A DNA stretch of 64,000 nucleotides from Omphiscola glabra (taxonomy: Eukaryota; Mollusca; Gastropoda; Lymnaeidae), in the NCBI GenBank assembly GCA_964017045.1, contig OZ024794.1, positions 21,563,316 through 21,627,315 on the forward strand, read 5' to 3'. Shown piece by piece: positions 1 to 12,599 of this stretch (positions are counted from its first letter, which is position 1; each line of letters begins with the position of its first letter). Below the pieces are notes generated by a model that worked only from the letters and a program-made list of their open reading frames with translations, was not told the origin of the DNA and did not search any database. Both the position numbers and the translations under genes were made by a program.

Positions 1-1340
1 CATATCAACGACTGGCATAGCATATCAACGACTGGCATAGCATACCCAAGAAAAACTACAGGTTGATAATGGATCACTAGCTGCAAAATTGCTTTGCGAA
101 ACTCAGGTAAAAAAATAATAATAACTGCAAGTGTTAGTATGTGCGTGTGTGAGAGCGTTTGTGTGTGTGAGTAAGTATGTGTGTGCGTAAACAGTGGTGT
201 GATTTAAATAATTTCACAACCAGTTCGCTGCCCTAATGACCGTTTCCGTGAAAAGAAAATATCCGACGTTCCCAAAATTAGTTTATAGTTTCAAACAGTT
301 GTTGCTACTTAAATAAGAGCAATGGAAGTGGTAGATAAAGCTAGATTATGTAATGAGAACGAGTTTTTAATATTTACAAATAGCTAACGCCACCAACGTT
401 ACTTAAGATATTTGCATAATTTAAAACCGTTTCGAGGGACTCGAACACAATTAGGCATCGATTCTGCTGAACCGGTGCGAACCGAACGATTACAACCACG
501 GGATTTGAGGTTTCAGAAGATGAATATTTTTAGCTAAAATGTATACCTTCCTCAATCCGACAAATAGTTTGCATGATGAATTCGAACATCAACAACCTTA
601 AGTCCACAATGACACCAACAGCCTCATTACCACAATGACACCGACCACTTCATGACCACATTGACATCAACTACCTCATGATCCCAATGATATTAAAAAG
701 GAAATTATTATTTTTCTTGAATCTAATTCTATAACGGCGCCGCTAAGCCGCACGGAACAAACCCGTCGACCCAACGCCACTTTTCGGTTTCAATAAGTGG
801 GACAGCGCCCGGGGCGCCACAGATACCGCTACCGTTTACATTAACCCTTCCTACTTAATAGTTCTAACTTTGTCTAACATCTCGCGGCGCCTATCACTAC
901 CGCATATATCCATAATGCTACATTATTCGGACACCGAGCTGTACCTGAGCCGTGAAATTAAATCCATCAGATAATCCAGGATCCGGTTTTGCTTATTTTA
1001 AATTCAGGACACTGGAAAATTGAACATCGCGGGAATTAATTAAACGGAATCATAGCGCGATGAAACCATCTGATATGTGGCGTCATATGAAATACTACGT
1101 CATTATATTAACCAATAATCTTTAGTATTTTGTCGAAGATCATAGCAATAGACTTCTGCCAGACACCTGGGAAACTTTAGAATTAGTGTTTAAAATACAA
1201 ATAATGAAGGGGAGTGTCGAAATGAAAAGTTCACCTATCCACACAAAAAAGTATTTAATTATTATTTTTGTACTTCTTTGATGTGAAAATATGCCTCTTT
1301 TATGTCACACAATGTTGACTTTATCTTCCCCAGAGGTTGG
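1..1340. other. No gene seen; AT-rich intergenic DNA
   Basis: I see no exon-like reading frame or recognisable transposon here. A 20-base unit is directly repeated at 1-40, a GT-rich stretch lies near 140-190, and short CCTCATNACCACAATGAC-like motifs recur at about 590-690. Confidence 0.5.
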
Positions 1341-1377
1341 GCGCTAAAACATTTTTAAAATTGTGTAAAGTATTATT

Positions 1378-1473
1378 ACTATCATCATTGTCGTCGTCGT
1401 CGTCATTATCATTATCATCTTCAACATCATCATCAACATCATCATATTTATCATCATAATCATCATCATCATC

Positions 1474-1510
<37 letters not shown>

Positions 1511-1530
1511 TCATCATCATCATCATCATC

Positions 1531-1575
<45 letters not shown>

Positions 1576-1685
1576 TTCATCATCATCATCTTCATCATCA
1601 TCATCATCAACATAAACATTATCAACATCTTCATCATCATCATCATCATTATCATCATCATCCTCATCATCATCATCATCATCAA

Positions 1686-1752
<67 letters not shown>

Positions 1753-1892
1753 TTCATCATCATCATCATCTTCTTCATCATCATCCTCATCATCAACATC
1801 AACATTATCATCATCATCATTATCAACATCATCAACATCATCAACATCATCATCATCATCATTATCATCTCATCATCATCATAAATCATCAT
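1378..1892. repeat. (TCA)n trinucleotide microsatellite, about 0.5 kb
   Basis: Nearly pure TCA/ATC repeat with occasional TCT, ACA and TTA variants. The Met-rich open frame on the minus strand is simply (ATG)n read through the repeat and is not a gene. Confidence 0.95.
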
Positions 1893-2956
1893 CATAACGT
1901 ATATTCTTCTAAATATGAGAATAATTTATGCCGTTGTATATTCATTTGGTATTATTATTATTATAACAATATTTTTTAATAGCAATATCTAGGCAACGCA
2001 TTTTATGTGGTTTCATTTCAGAATTGAACAGCGAGTTAACGGTTCACTGACTATTGGTGTAAATGTTTGCAGTAACCCGTTCCTGACCCCCCCCCCCCCC
2101 CCCCAATACCAAGGATTGACCTAGTATGGAAATTGTTATTATTCTTCCAAAATATATCAGTTTATAATTACGATGCAGCGGACGCTTCCTAAAGGACAAG
2201 TCCATAAAAATTAATCCCAACCATCCAGCCCCCCCCCCCCCCCCAGGTCAGAGCCGAACCTGAGTTTCACGTGGGTTTGATGTCTTCTATCAGGAGTGTC
2301 TGTGGTCCTATCTTGGTCATGCACCTAATGAACCCAAGTCTCAAAACGACATTTAACCAACGTTTGCAAATATAAGTCGTCGTTATTGGGGAGGGGGTAT
2401 GTGGGGGGGGGGGGGGTTGAGCTTCGTAAGATATTATTAGTGTTAATTAGATTCGAAAACTCGGTGGATTGTAGTCAATGGTGTCATTAAATCAGAGCAG
2501 GCGGTCTGACCGTCATGTAAGAGTTGTCACTCCTTCATTGGCTTTAATCGGCGATGTGTTTAAAGCATCTCAAATAATATGCTGTTATTAATGACTATTA
2601 TTAGAGCTGTTTAATTAATCGCAACATACTGAGGCTCACCGTTAACCGGAAGAAAGTGCTCTCCCCTTTCTCAGTTACATAAGGGAGATCGGTTTGTTTC
2701 AAAATGTATATATATATATATATAAATAAGAAATGAAAAGATTTTCTGTTAATGTCGAAATAAAGCGCACTAGAAAGTATAAAATTAATGTTACAATTCT
2801 TAAAGAACATTCTCTGAACGAAGCAGACGCGATCAACTGAGCGAAAGTGTCACGTGTGACAACAACTATAAAATGATGTTTTAAAAAGTTACAAAAACGC
2901 TGTTGAATTGTGACTAGAACAGAAAGTCTCTTATAACAAACAAATGTGAGTTGTGA
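1893..2956. other. No gene seen; homopolymer-rich spacer
   Basis: Contains poly-C runs near 2088-2104 and 2230-2244, a poly-G run near 2405-2417 and a (TA)n tract near 2706-2724. No supported coding region. Confidence 0.5.
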
Positions 2957-3044
2957 CTTAATGGTGTGGCCAACCCATCTTAATGGTGTGGCCAACCCAT
3001 CTTAATGGTGTGGCCAACCCATCTTAATGTTGTGGCCTACCCAT
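2957..3044. repeat. 22-bp tandem repeat, 4 copies
   Basis: Unit contains AATGGTGTGGCCAACCCAT; the last copy is diverged (TGTTGTGGCCTACCCAT). Confidence 0.9.
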
Positions 3045-3437
3045 GTTTCTATACGTCACAGGTTTGTATGTGCATATTATTAACACGGTTCAAAATACTT
3101 CCAGAAACAGCTTTGGTTTGATGCTAATTCCTTAGGAGTACACCACGTAACATTCTGTTTTCATGACAAGTTTCACATTTAGTGACGCAACTAGGGGAAG
3201 AGCAACCCGGGTTAGGCAAAATATTTCGTCGCTCCACTTCTACGAAAAAACCTCAAAATTTTCTCCAAAATATCGGCCTCTCTAAATAGAGAAAAGGTGC
3301 CACCTGAGGTGTACCACCCCACGGCCCTCCGTTCTTACGCCTCTGGTCAGCCACACCCATACGTCAAAGCTTATCAGATTTTAAAAAAGAATTGTCGGAA
3401 AAATCTAATTTGGGCATTTGTGATTTATTATGATTAG

Positions 3438-3808
3438 AGACTATCATTGCCTTTATAGGCTATCATTGCCTTTATAGGCTATCATTGCCTTTATAGGCTA
3501 TCATTGCCTTTATAAGCTATCATTGCCTTTGTAAGCTATCATTGCCTTTATAGAATATCCTTGCCTTTATAGGCTAGCATTGCCTTTGTAAGCTATCATT
3601 GCCTTTGTAAGCTATCATTGCCTTTATAGGCTATCATTGCCTTTATAGGCTATCATTGCCTTTATAGGCTATCATTGCCTTTATAGGCTATCATTACCTT
3701 TGTAAGCTATCCTTGCATTTTTAGGCTATCATTGCCTTTATAGGCTATCATTGCCTTTGTAAGCTATCCTTGCCTTTATAGGCTATCATTGCCTTTATGG
3801 ACTGTCAT
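3438..3808. repeat. 19-bp minisatellite, about 19 copies
   Basis: Unit GGCTATCATTGCCTTTATA, with variants GTAAGCTATC and TATCCTTGCC. Confidence 0.95.
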
Positions 3809-3881
3809 AACCGGTTATAATGATTTCATTTTCCACACCAGTAGAACATCACAGTGCAATGATATGAACATGTCCGCTAGT

Positions 3882-5751
3882 TAGAGACCGACCGAAAGTG
3901 ATTTTATGATTTCGGCCGAAACCGAAACTAGGCCGAAATTTAAAAATGACTTTCGGCCGAAACCAAAGCCGAAACCAAAACCTTAACGAGACTTTCGGTC
4001 AAACCAAAACTGAAAAAAAAAGGTATTACTGGGGGAGACTGCAATCAGATAAGCACAATAGGAAATTAGTAAAACACAGTAAGGTTAAACCTGATAAAAG
4101 GAACGCAACAAAACAACAAACGTGTCGGCAGGAAGCCTTCATCAGCGAACAAAAGAAAAGCGAATAAAAATAATAATAAAAATGTATCAAAAATATAATG
4201 TAACACTTAGCTCATACCTAGTAACCAAGAGGGCAGCAAAAGATTAGTCAAATTAGTCACTAATCTTTTGCTGCCCTCTTGGATACTACTTCTGAGCTAA
4301 GTGCTACATTATATTTTTCAAAACTGAAATATTTAGATATTTTGAAATTCGTTAATGCATACATTCTGCGTACATCAAAAATGTTGAGGGAGTGAATCAA
4401 TATTTACATTCTTTTTATAAAAAATGTGATCAGCGTGAATATTAATAAATAAACATCTATTGAATACTTTGGATTTTAACATTTTAATTTTAAATTAATT
4501 TAAATTCTTTAAAATAAATTGTATACTAATATGGTAAGGGAAAACTCGGACAATTTTTTTTTTATTTTTTTTTTTGGGGGGGGGGGAGGGATTCTTGCAA
4601 ACTAGACCCTTGAGTGCACTTTGCTTTTAAAAAAGAATTACATTCTAGAAGATTTACCTACAATAATATTGTGGCTCTAATAGAGCCAACTTTATTAGAG
4701 CCGATTGCCAACTTTATATCAGTTATTAAGGCTATTAAAATATCACCAAAATTTTTCCCGGTTATCGTCACACTAATCCTTGTGATTTCATAAATGGCTG
4801 GCCATATATCGCTAAATTAATGTTTAGCCTAGTACCAACACACTAGTCTTTCCGTGCTGGTGACGTAATTATTTCGTTCGGCAACCACCTCCCTCACCCC
4901 CAATGGTCGGGGACATTATTTTTTTTAACTGGGTCTCTTAAAATTGTTGTTCTGACGGGTCTCGACGGAGAATCGCAAAAGACATCTAATTGGGTCGCCA
5001 AAATCATAAAAGTAAACAGGCCTGCAGTAGGCCTACTACATAATTATAATACAAACCAATGATACATGTACACACTTGTTATTTCGTCAATAACAATGTT
5101 TATGAGCATGATAATCATGAATTTCACGAAATGAATCAATTGAAAAATCCTACGTTTCCTTATTTTATAAATTAAAAATAATAATAATAATAAGAGAAAT
5201 ACCATTTCCTAGGATTATTCAATATTTTTCAACTTTGCCTATAACAACATTGATGAACATGATAAAGATAGATAAAAATGATTATCACAAATGAAGGAAT
5301 TGAATAAACCTAGGGTTCCAAATTTTATTTTTGAAAAAATTAAAACAAAAATAATGATATCTATATTACCATTCCGTTCGTTTTTCTTCCACAAAACTAT
5401 TTAAATTTGCCTAGGCCTAATACAAATTTATTTTTTGGAAACAAAGGACAATTAGGTCATCATGCAGCTGTGAGCAGTTTTCGCAGAGCATTAGTTATAT
5501 AACATACGATGACAGCACTACTGAGCTATAATGAATATTGGATTGCCAGCCTAGAGACAGACATTCTGACCTCTGGTAGATGACCTACAACCTCAGTCAC
5601 CTTCGGCCGATAGTCTCAATCATTTTTGGCCAAAACCGAAATTAAACCGAAATTTAACTTTTCGGTTTCGGCCGAAACCGAAATTAGGCCGAAAGTGATC
5701 AAATGGCAACTTTCGGCGCCGAAACCGAAGCCGATATTCGGTCAATCACTA
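3882..5751. mobile_element. hAT-type DNA transposon, 1.87 kb, non-autonomous
   Basis: The left end reads TAGAGACCGACCGAAAG; the right end, read inward, is TAGTGATTGACCGAA. The flanks carry 8-bp target duplications CCGCTAGT (3874-3881) and CCGCTAAT (5752-5759), one mismatch. An 8-bp duplication is the hallmark of hAT elements. Both termini are rich in GGCCGAAACC motifs. The inner right part (about 5390-5580) matches about 61080-61280, inside a second member at 60504-61433. No transposase frame is visible, so it is probably mobilised in trans. A foldback sequence is nested inside. Confidence 0.85.
4188..4322. repeat. Foldback (long inverted repeat) element nested in the hAT element
   Basis: Two arms of about 60 nt, one starting AAAAATATAATGTAACACTT and the other its near-perfect reverse complement, flank a spacer of a few bases around 4250-4257. 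The arms share the core GAGGGCAGCAAAAGATTAGT. The second member of the hAT family lacks it, so it is either a later MITE insertion or a local inverted duplication. Confidence 0.8.
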
Positions 5752-5907
5752 CCGCTAATGTCTATGCCATGTTATGTAATAAATAATATTTCAATTGACG
5801 TCTTTGTATGTTGGATATACATATGTTTTTTTTTCCTCATTGGATACAGTGGAAACGTGATATTAAATGCACGTGGAGACAATGACATCAAGTGTAGAAT
5901 ATAAATC

Positions 5908-6230
5908 GGTGTAGTCTATAGGGATTGGTGTAGTCGATAGGGATTGGTGTAGTCTATATGGATTGGTGTAGTCGATAGGGGTTGGTGTAGTCGATAGGGA
6001 TTGGTGTTGTCTATAGGGATTGGTGTAGTCGATAGGGATTGGTGTTGTCAGTACGGATTGGTCTAGTCAATAGGGTTAGGTTTAGCCAATGGGGATTATT
6101 GTAGCCAATAGGTCATAAGAGATTGGTGTAGTCCATGGTGTTTGGTGTAGAGAGTAAGGATTGCTATAGTAAGTAGGGATTGGTATAGTCAATAGCGATT
6201 GATGTAGTCATTATTAAATGGTGTAGTCAG
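5908..6230. repeat. 19-bp minisatellite, degenerate
   Basis: Unit GTAGTCGATAGGGATTGGT; copies become increasingly diverged to the right. Confidence 0.9.
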
Positions 6231-6305
6231 TTGGGACTAGGATCACGGTACAGTCAGTTGGGACTAGGATCACGGTACAGTCAATTGGGACTAGGATCCT
6301 GGTAC
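6226..6305. repeat. 27-bp tandem repeat, 3 copies
   Basis: Unit contains CAGTTGGGACTAGGATCACG. Confidence 0.9.
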
Positions 6306-6629
6306 TTCTGTTACCATTAGAAACACCGACAAAAAAGAACTGCACAAGGAAGCATTGTCAATTTTTCCTGAGAATTTCTTGTTGTTTTAGTCCCAGAAAT
6401 CCTATGAACAGTATCATCACTATCAACTCAGTTTTACATAATTTCTCTGCTAAAAATAAACATTTAATCATTGTCATCAGACGGTACGCGATCTCCACCA
6501 AAAGATGACGATGAAAGTAACCTATGAATTTTTTATGTAAATTTTCATTGTTTACATCCCGTGATTGTGATCTGCTCTTTATTTTAGGAGCACTTTTAGT
6601 AATTCATTGATGAATACCATACAGAGCAG

Positions 6630-6720
6630 AGGTTGGCAAAGTATGGCCCTTCGGGACACATCCGGCCTGAAACATCGGGCTATCCGGCCCGAGGAGTCAA
6701 GAGGGATTTTGACTTCATCG
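6630..6720. mobile_element. hAT-like terminal fragment
   Basis: CAGAGGTTGGCAAAGTATGG followed by CCCTTCGGG and CCGGCC motifs resembles the outer end of Charlie-type hAT elements. No partner end or target duplication was found. Confidence 0.4.
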
Positions 6721-6831
6721 GAGACATAGCGCCCTAGCGTACTGAATGAAGGAACAATAGTGAATGTCATTCTCAAGGAGTTAGAACAACCATAGATCGG
6801 TAAAATTTTGATTGGATGAAAAAGAAATCCA

Positions 6832-7045
6832 AATAGAAGTTTATGACAAATAGAAGTTCATGACAAATAGAAGTTCATGACAATTAGAAATTCATGACAA
6901 ATAGAAGTTCATGACCAATAGAAGTTCATGACAAATAGAAGTTCATGACAAATAGAAGTTCATGACCAATAGAAGTTCATGACAAATAGATGTTCATGAC
7001 AACTAGAAGCTCATGACAAATAGAAGTTCATGACAAATAGATGGT
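6832..7045. repeat. 19-bp minisatellite, about 11 copies
   Basis: Unit AGTTCATGACAAATAGAAG. Confidence 0.95.
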
Positions 7046-7325
7046 TGTAAAAATTAGGTCGTTTTGTATCAAGTATAACTTTATGTTGTATGTATCGTAT
7101 TAATGACACTGGCCAAACTGGTGATGTACGAAGCCACTTTGCGAGGATGCAATAAGATGTTAGACACAAATTAAGTCACACATGTATGTTGAACATTATA
7201 TTTCTAGGACTTAGCCTGGTGCAGTTGTTTGTATACCGGGTTCGGGTATTTTGATTTTAAAAAAAAGTATGTCATTGTGTTACAAAGAAGAGTTAACTTC
7301 TCATTTTCTATAAAAGATAGGCCGT

Positions 7326-7722
7326 CCTTTCAACAATAGGCCTACAGCTGTACATGCAATCCTTTTAACAATATGCCTAAAGACATTCCTAGACCCAACA
7401 TGCCGTCCTTTCAACAATATGCCTAAAGACATTCCTAGACCCAACATGCCGTCCTTTCAACAATATGCCTAAAGACATTCCTAGACCCAACATGCCGTCC
7501 TTTCAACAATATGCCTAAAGACATTCCTAGACCCAACATGCCGTCCTTTCAACAATATGCCTAAAGACATTCCTAGACCCAACATGCCGTCCTTTCAACA
7601 ATATGCCTACAGACAGTCCTACGCCCTACCTGCCGTCCTTTCAACAATAGGCCTACAGCAGTTCTACACCCTACCAGCCGTTCTGTAAGCAATAGGCCTA
7701 TATACAGTCCTACACCCTATCT
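7326..7722. repeat. 46-bp minisatellite, about 8 copies
   Basis: Unit contains GCCGTCCTTTCAACAATATG followed by CCTAAAGACATTCCTAGACC. The central five copies are nearly identical; edge copies are diverged (for example CCTACAGAC). Confidence 0.95.
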
Positions 7723-8065
7723 TACTTACTTACTTACTAATGCCTTTTACCCCGTCTGGGGCATTGGCCATCTACAAGAATTTTTCATTCATCTCGGCCC
7801 TGTGCTTTCCTTTCCAGTTGTGTCCAAGGATATCCCTACCTTGTGTGTCTCCCACTAGCTCGCGTCTCCATTTATTCATAGGTCTTCCTCTTTCTTTTTC
7901 CCTGTGGCGTCCATGTTAGTTCTTGTCTGGTGATGTTATCTGGGGGTTTGGGAGAGAGTGCTCTACCCATCTCCATCTTTTCCTTATGATGTCTTCAGCA
8001 ATATGCTCCTGGTATGTCCTTTACTGAAGGTCTTTATTGGTGATGGTGATTTGGCCATTTGATGT
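7722..8065 (-). pseudogene. RTE-like LINE 3' fragment (endonuclease/reverse transcriptase C-terminus)
   Basis: Read on the minus strand, broken frames give the signature KRWRWVEHSLPNP ... REKERGRPMNKWRREL, the conserved C-terminal segment of RTE-like LINE proteins (usually W-R-W-I-G-H then G-K-R-K-R-G-R-P). The frame has an in-frame stop between the two blocks. The element ends in a (TAAG)n simple repeat at 7722-7738, a typical 3' tail. It is a 5'-truncated dead copy. The clade call rests on motif recognition only. Confidence 0.7.
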
Positions 8066-8958
8066 TCGGGAACTTTCTAAGGCAAGTGCTTATGAAGGTT
8101 TGTGCTTTCTGTGTAATGCTCACTGTTGTTCTGCCAGTTTAAACTCCATAGAGTAGGAATGTTTTGACATTTATGTTGAAAATTCTGACTTTGTGCGATA
8201 CCTTGATCGTTGGAAAAATTACAAGGCTGCTCAATTGCTCCTGTTCTAAGCCTATTGTTCCTCATTGCATTATTAATCAACAGGCAGAACTAGCCTTTCC
8301 AATTCTAGCCCAGACATCCATTTCGGATCCACCATTTATGTCAATGGTGCATGTCTTGATTTATATTATGTCATGGAACCTGTGATTTCAACATTAACCA
8401 TATTGAGACGGCTGGGCTGATCTATCGGCCAAGTGTGGACTAGCGAAAAAGACGACATGGCCTATCTATAGGTCCGTAAATTCAAGTCTCGAGATTGGCT
8501 AGTTGGTCTTCGTACCAGCTGATCAGATTGCTTCTTACATACCACTGCACAACCTGGAATTTTAATGGGGGCCTTCATTTATTGTTTACTAGCTTTTGTT
8601 GTGTTCAGAAAATTATTTCAACATTCCAAAATATCTGACAGTGACACTGAATAAACTATCCTTAGTGATTTTGATAATCTAGTAGTGACACTGATGAAAA
8701 CAACCAGGAAAGTAATGAAGACGATAAAATGATGATGTTAATATTAAGGTTGTGCACCTTGGTTTAGTATTAGGTCTCCTCAACTAGATAGAGATGAGCC
8801 CTCTATTTTTTTAAAGAAAATATCGGTATGCAGACAACGTTCTCAGTAACCCCCACTCCAAGAGAAGGTCCCTATGTCATAAATGGGGACCTGTTCCATT
8901 GAGTGCCTGTAGCAAATGAAAAATAGGTGGGGTCAGGAAAAGGAGTGGAAGCATGTGC
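8066..8958. other. No gene seen
   Basis: Short open frames lack support. An acidic Ser/Asp/Glu-rich stretch can be read at about 8630-8730 but is interrupted by stops and has no recognisable continuation. Confidence 0.4.
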
Positions 8959-9075
8959 CAGGAGTTTCTGAAGGCCCTCCATGGGCCAGAGGTGCCTGAA
9001 GGGGCTCCATGGGCCAGAGGTGTCAGAAGGGGCTCCTTGGGCCAGAGGTGTCCGAAGGGGCTCCATGGGCTTTGT
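8959..9075. repeat. ~30-bp tandem repeat, about 4 copies
   Basis: Unit contains GGCTCCATGGGCCAGAGGTG. It keeps several short frames open on both strands; these are not genes. Confidence 0.85.
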
Positions 9076-9603
9076 TTGCCCAAAACACAAGTGTTAGGAC
9101 TTATTCGGGCTTCATCCATCAAAATAGCACACAATTGATACAAATGAGTCATGTTTATTCTAAGTTAAACAAAAAAATTAACCCATAAACTATCCAAATC
9201 AGTATAGCTCATTTTCATAAATGTGTTATTCATAAAGTTTGTATAAGTTCATTAAATTTCCTACAAGGATATATCTAGTTTTATATAATAAAGTAGAGGG
9301 ACTTGTTTAATTTTTATACATTTATTTGCAATACGTGTGCCGAGCTCGTCAAAATTTCTTCATCTTTTTGGCACAGAGCCTCCACACACAAAAAAGCTAC
9401 GTCCCGAAAGGGTTAAACATTTTTGGATCCAATGACCTCATTTAGGGTTCTCTACCGAGATCCCGGGAAGAGAGACACTTTATAACACTGTCCCGGGATA
9501 AGAGAAACCTCGGGAAACGGGAAACCCCAGCCCCATTAATAGTCAGGACCGTGAAGTTACGGAAATAAAAAATGATTATCAAGCCATTTCTATACCACAC
9601 GTG

Positions 9604-9872
9604 TGTCAGCTGGCTCATTCATGGGCATGTGACTCAGTTATGGGCAGATGGCTTAGTTATGGGCAGGTGGCTCAGTTAGGGGCAGGTGGCTTTGTCCTGG
9701 GCAGATGGCTCAGTTATGGGCTGGTGGCTTAGTTATGGGCAGGTGGCTTATTTATGGGCAGATGGCTCAGTTATGGCAGGTGGCTCAGTTAGGGGCAGGT
9801 GGCTTAGTTATGGGCAGGTGGCTCAGTTATTGGCAGATGGCTCAGTTATGGAAAGGTGGCTTAGTTATTGAA
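9604..9872. repeat. 19-bp minisatellite, about 14 copies
   Basis: Unit TTATGGGCAGGTGGCTCAG with several variants. Confidence 0.95.
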
Positions 9873-10049
9873 AGTTTGTCGAGCTTGAGATGTTGAAAGT
9901 AACTGCCCTCAATTTAATTTTCTGCAGATTTAACCCAAGCATATGTACGGGTTTGATATCAGATTGAAAGGCGAAGACAAATCTTGTCTCGACATTTATA
10001 GCGATGCGAATGCTAAGGTGTGGCTTCACTCAATTCATAAGCTGCTAAA

Positions 10050-10862
10050 ACAACTTTGTCACACCCCTTCTACGTCATACACCTTTCTTTCTGTCGTACC
10101 CTCAACCTTTGTGACACCCCTTCATTTCTATCATACCCTCTTCTAAGTCATACACTTTTCTTTCTGTCATACCCTCTTCTAAGTCATACACCTTTCTTTC
10201 TGTCGTACCCTCAACCTTTGTGACACCCCTTTATTTCTATCATACCCTCTTCTAGGTCATACCCTTTTCTTTCTGTCATACCCTCTTCTAAATAATACAC
10301 CTTTCTTTCTGTCGTACCCTCGACCTTTGTGACACCCCTTCATTTCTATTATACCCTCTTCTAAGTCATACCCTTTTCTTTCTGTCATACCCTCTTCTAA
10401 GTCATACACCTTTCTTTCTGTCGTACCCTCAACCTTTGTGACACCCCTTCATTTCTATCATACCCTCTTCTAAGTCATACCCTTTTCTTTCTGTCATACC
10501 CTCTTCTAAGTCATACAAATCTCTTTCTGTCGTACCCTCAACCTTTGTGACACCCCTTCATTTCTATCATACCCTCTTCTAAGTCATACCCTTTTCTTTC
10601 TGTCATACCTCTTCTAAGTCATACACCTTTTTTCTGTCGTACCCTCAACCTTTAAGACACCCCTTCATTTCTATCATACCCTCTTCTAAGTCATACCCTT
10701 TTCTTTCTGTCATACCCTCTTCTAAGTCATACACCTTTCTTTCTGTCGTACCCTCAACCTTTGTGACACCCTTTCATTTCTATCATACCCTCTTCTAAGT
10801 CATACTATTTTCTGTCTGTCATACCCTCTTCTAAGTCATACCCTTTTCTTTCTGTCGTACAT
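10050..10862. repeat. Higher-order minisatellite, ~109-bp unit, about 7 copies
   Basis: Each large unit combines related sub-blocks ending in CATACCCTCTTCTAAGTCAT and GTACCCTCAACCTTTGTGAC, so this is a nested array built from ~26-bp ancestral units. Confidence 0.9.
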
Positions 10863-11370
10863 CAGAATATTTAATATAGTTCATAGGCGTGAAATAAGAA
10901 GTGAGCTGTGACGCATCATGGGAGGGGGAGGGAAAGGGTGTAGCAACAATTGGGATTCATAAATGTGCGTGACTTGAGTTAATGTTTTGTCAATTAACTT
11001 TAGAAGATGGGAAGTTCACGCAATGTTGTCGCCAATGTTTTGCGAGCTATAACTAGTTTTCATATATTTCTTGCTAAGTTACAAACATGTGCAATCTGTT
11101 TTCAATTTCCATTCAATTTCTTCCTAAAACGAGATACACTTTTAAAGTAGGTCAGGTATTTAATCATCAACTGCATAATGTGATCAATATCATGCTTTAC
11201 AAATACAGTCCAAGCTGTTCGTATAAGTTTTAATGAACTCGAGGCTATGAATGTTGAGCTGCAGGAAAATTAAAGCAATCGGCCATTGAATTTAATTGAT
11301 GTTAATTTTAAAATTAATATTTTTTCCACCGCATAAATTATAAAAGACTACTTTTTTTCAATAGATTTTA
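10863..11370. other. No gene seen
   Basis: About 10880-10990 matches 53830-53960 (shared TCATNGGCGTGAAATAA and TTGAGTTNATNTTTTGTCAA motifs), so it belongs to an unidentified dispersed repeat. Otherwise AT-rich. Confidence 0.4.
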
Positions 11371-11374
11371 GGAC

Positions 11375-11572
11375 ATTTGAGCCTGGTAAAATAGGATGGA
11401 CATCCGAGCATGGTAAAATAGGATGGATATCAGAGCATGGTAAAATAGGATGGATATCAGAGCATGGTAAAATAGGATGGATATCAGAGCATGGTAAAAT
11501 AGGATGGACATCAGAGCATGGTAAAATAGCATGGACATTAGAGCATGGTAAAATAGGATGGACACAAGTGCT
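11375..11572. repeat. 27-bp minisatellite, 7 copies
   Basis: Unit contains AGCATGGTAAAATAGGATGG. It creates an open minus-strand frame (ILFYHAL repeats) that is not a gene. Confidence 0.95.
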
Positions 11573-12599
11573 ATAAAATTACTCAAGCAATAAATTATTT
11601 AAATCAAAATTGTTTGCACTGTCTTTAAATTTGTTACTTTTTTTTAAACACGTTTGCTGCATAGCTGACAGGATATTTTTTAATGCAGACATACATTTAG
11701 TTCAAAACTTTTTTTCTCCTTTAAAAAATATATATAATAAACAATCTGCCATGTCTTATGGCAAGCGTTTTCTTTTGTAATCTCTACATTTGTATCAAAT
11801 GGAAAGACGGTTTTTGTTGTTGTTGTTGCTTTCTTGGTAAATCATCAAGAAAAAGAAAACCTGGGGATTTTGAGAAAATAATAGGAAGTAGTTAGAAGAG
11901 GAGCTTGTCCACTTGTTGTTTGCCCGAAGAAAGCCGAAGAAAGCCGAAGAAGCCAGGAAATCCAAACACACCTTTTAATCAAGTGAATCTACTGCTTCAA
12001 CTTCCCTGAGATTAATCACGCATTATTCAGGTATGCGCAATAATGCAACCCTGCATTCTAAATTTATCAAACATCTCAACCAACCCCCCACCCCTTTTTT
12101 AAAACTTTCGCTCGGGAGCCGTAGGTGCCCTTGATTTCTGACCATTTTGTACAACAACAAACTTTAATAAAACACTGGATGCTAATCATTAAAAATATCT
12201 TCAAGAGCGGACACGGATATCATTTTCGTGTAATTTTGTAAATATATAGTTGGACTATATAGATTCCAGGGGCGATGCTAAGCTGGGATAAAACGTACCC
12301 AACACTGACTCCAAAACCGAAATGAATTTAGTTTATAATCAGCAAAGGGGGGGGGGTCTGATCTGGTTGCCATTATACCCAATGTTGGCACTGTCCACCC
12401 ACACATATTAAATGTCCCCCATCCGCCGAATAAATTATCTGGAAAAAAAAAGTAAATATCTGTTATACATAAATCAGTTTCTTTTGGTGCCTAGTTTTAT
12501 GATGAATATAAAATGCCTAGTAATGCTCCCTGTCCATAACTTTCTACGTATCCTGTGTTTGTCAAGTGTTTTTTTTTTTACCCTTTTATTTTAGTCAAG

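Noticed and set aside
420..500. Possible tRNA-like remnant (GGGACTCGAACACAATTAGG)
   Set aside because: Resembles a reverse-complement B box, but no cloverleaf or A box could be fitted.
1344..1895. Met-rich open frame of 183 codons on the minus strand
   Set aside because: It is a (TCA)n microsatellite read as ATG; no protein evidence.
9395..9415. CCCGAAAGGGTTAA as a possible piggyBac end at a TTAA site, with an acidic stretch at 8630-8730
   Set aside because: No matching left end at a TTAA and no DDD transposase segment between them.
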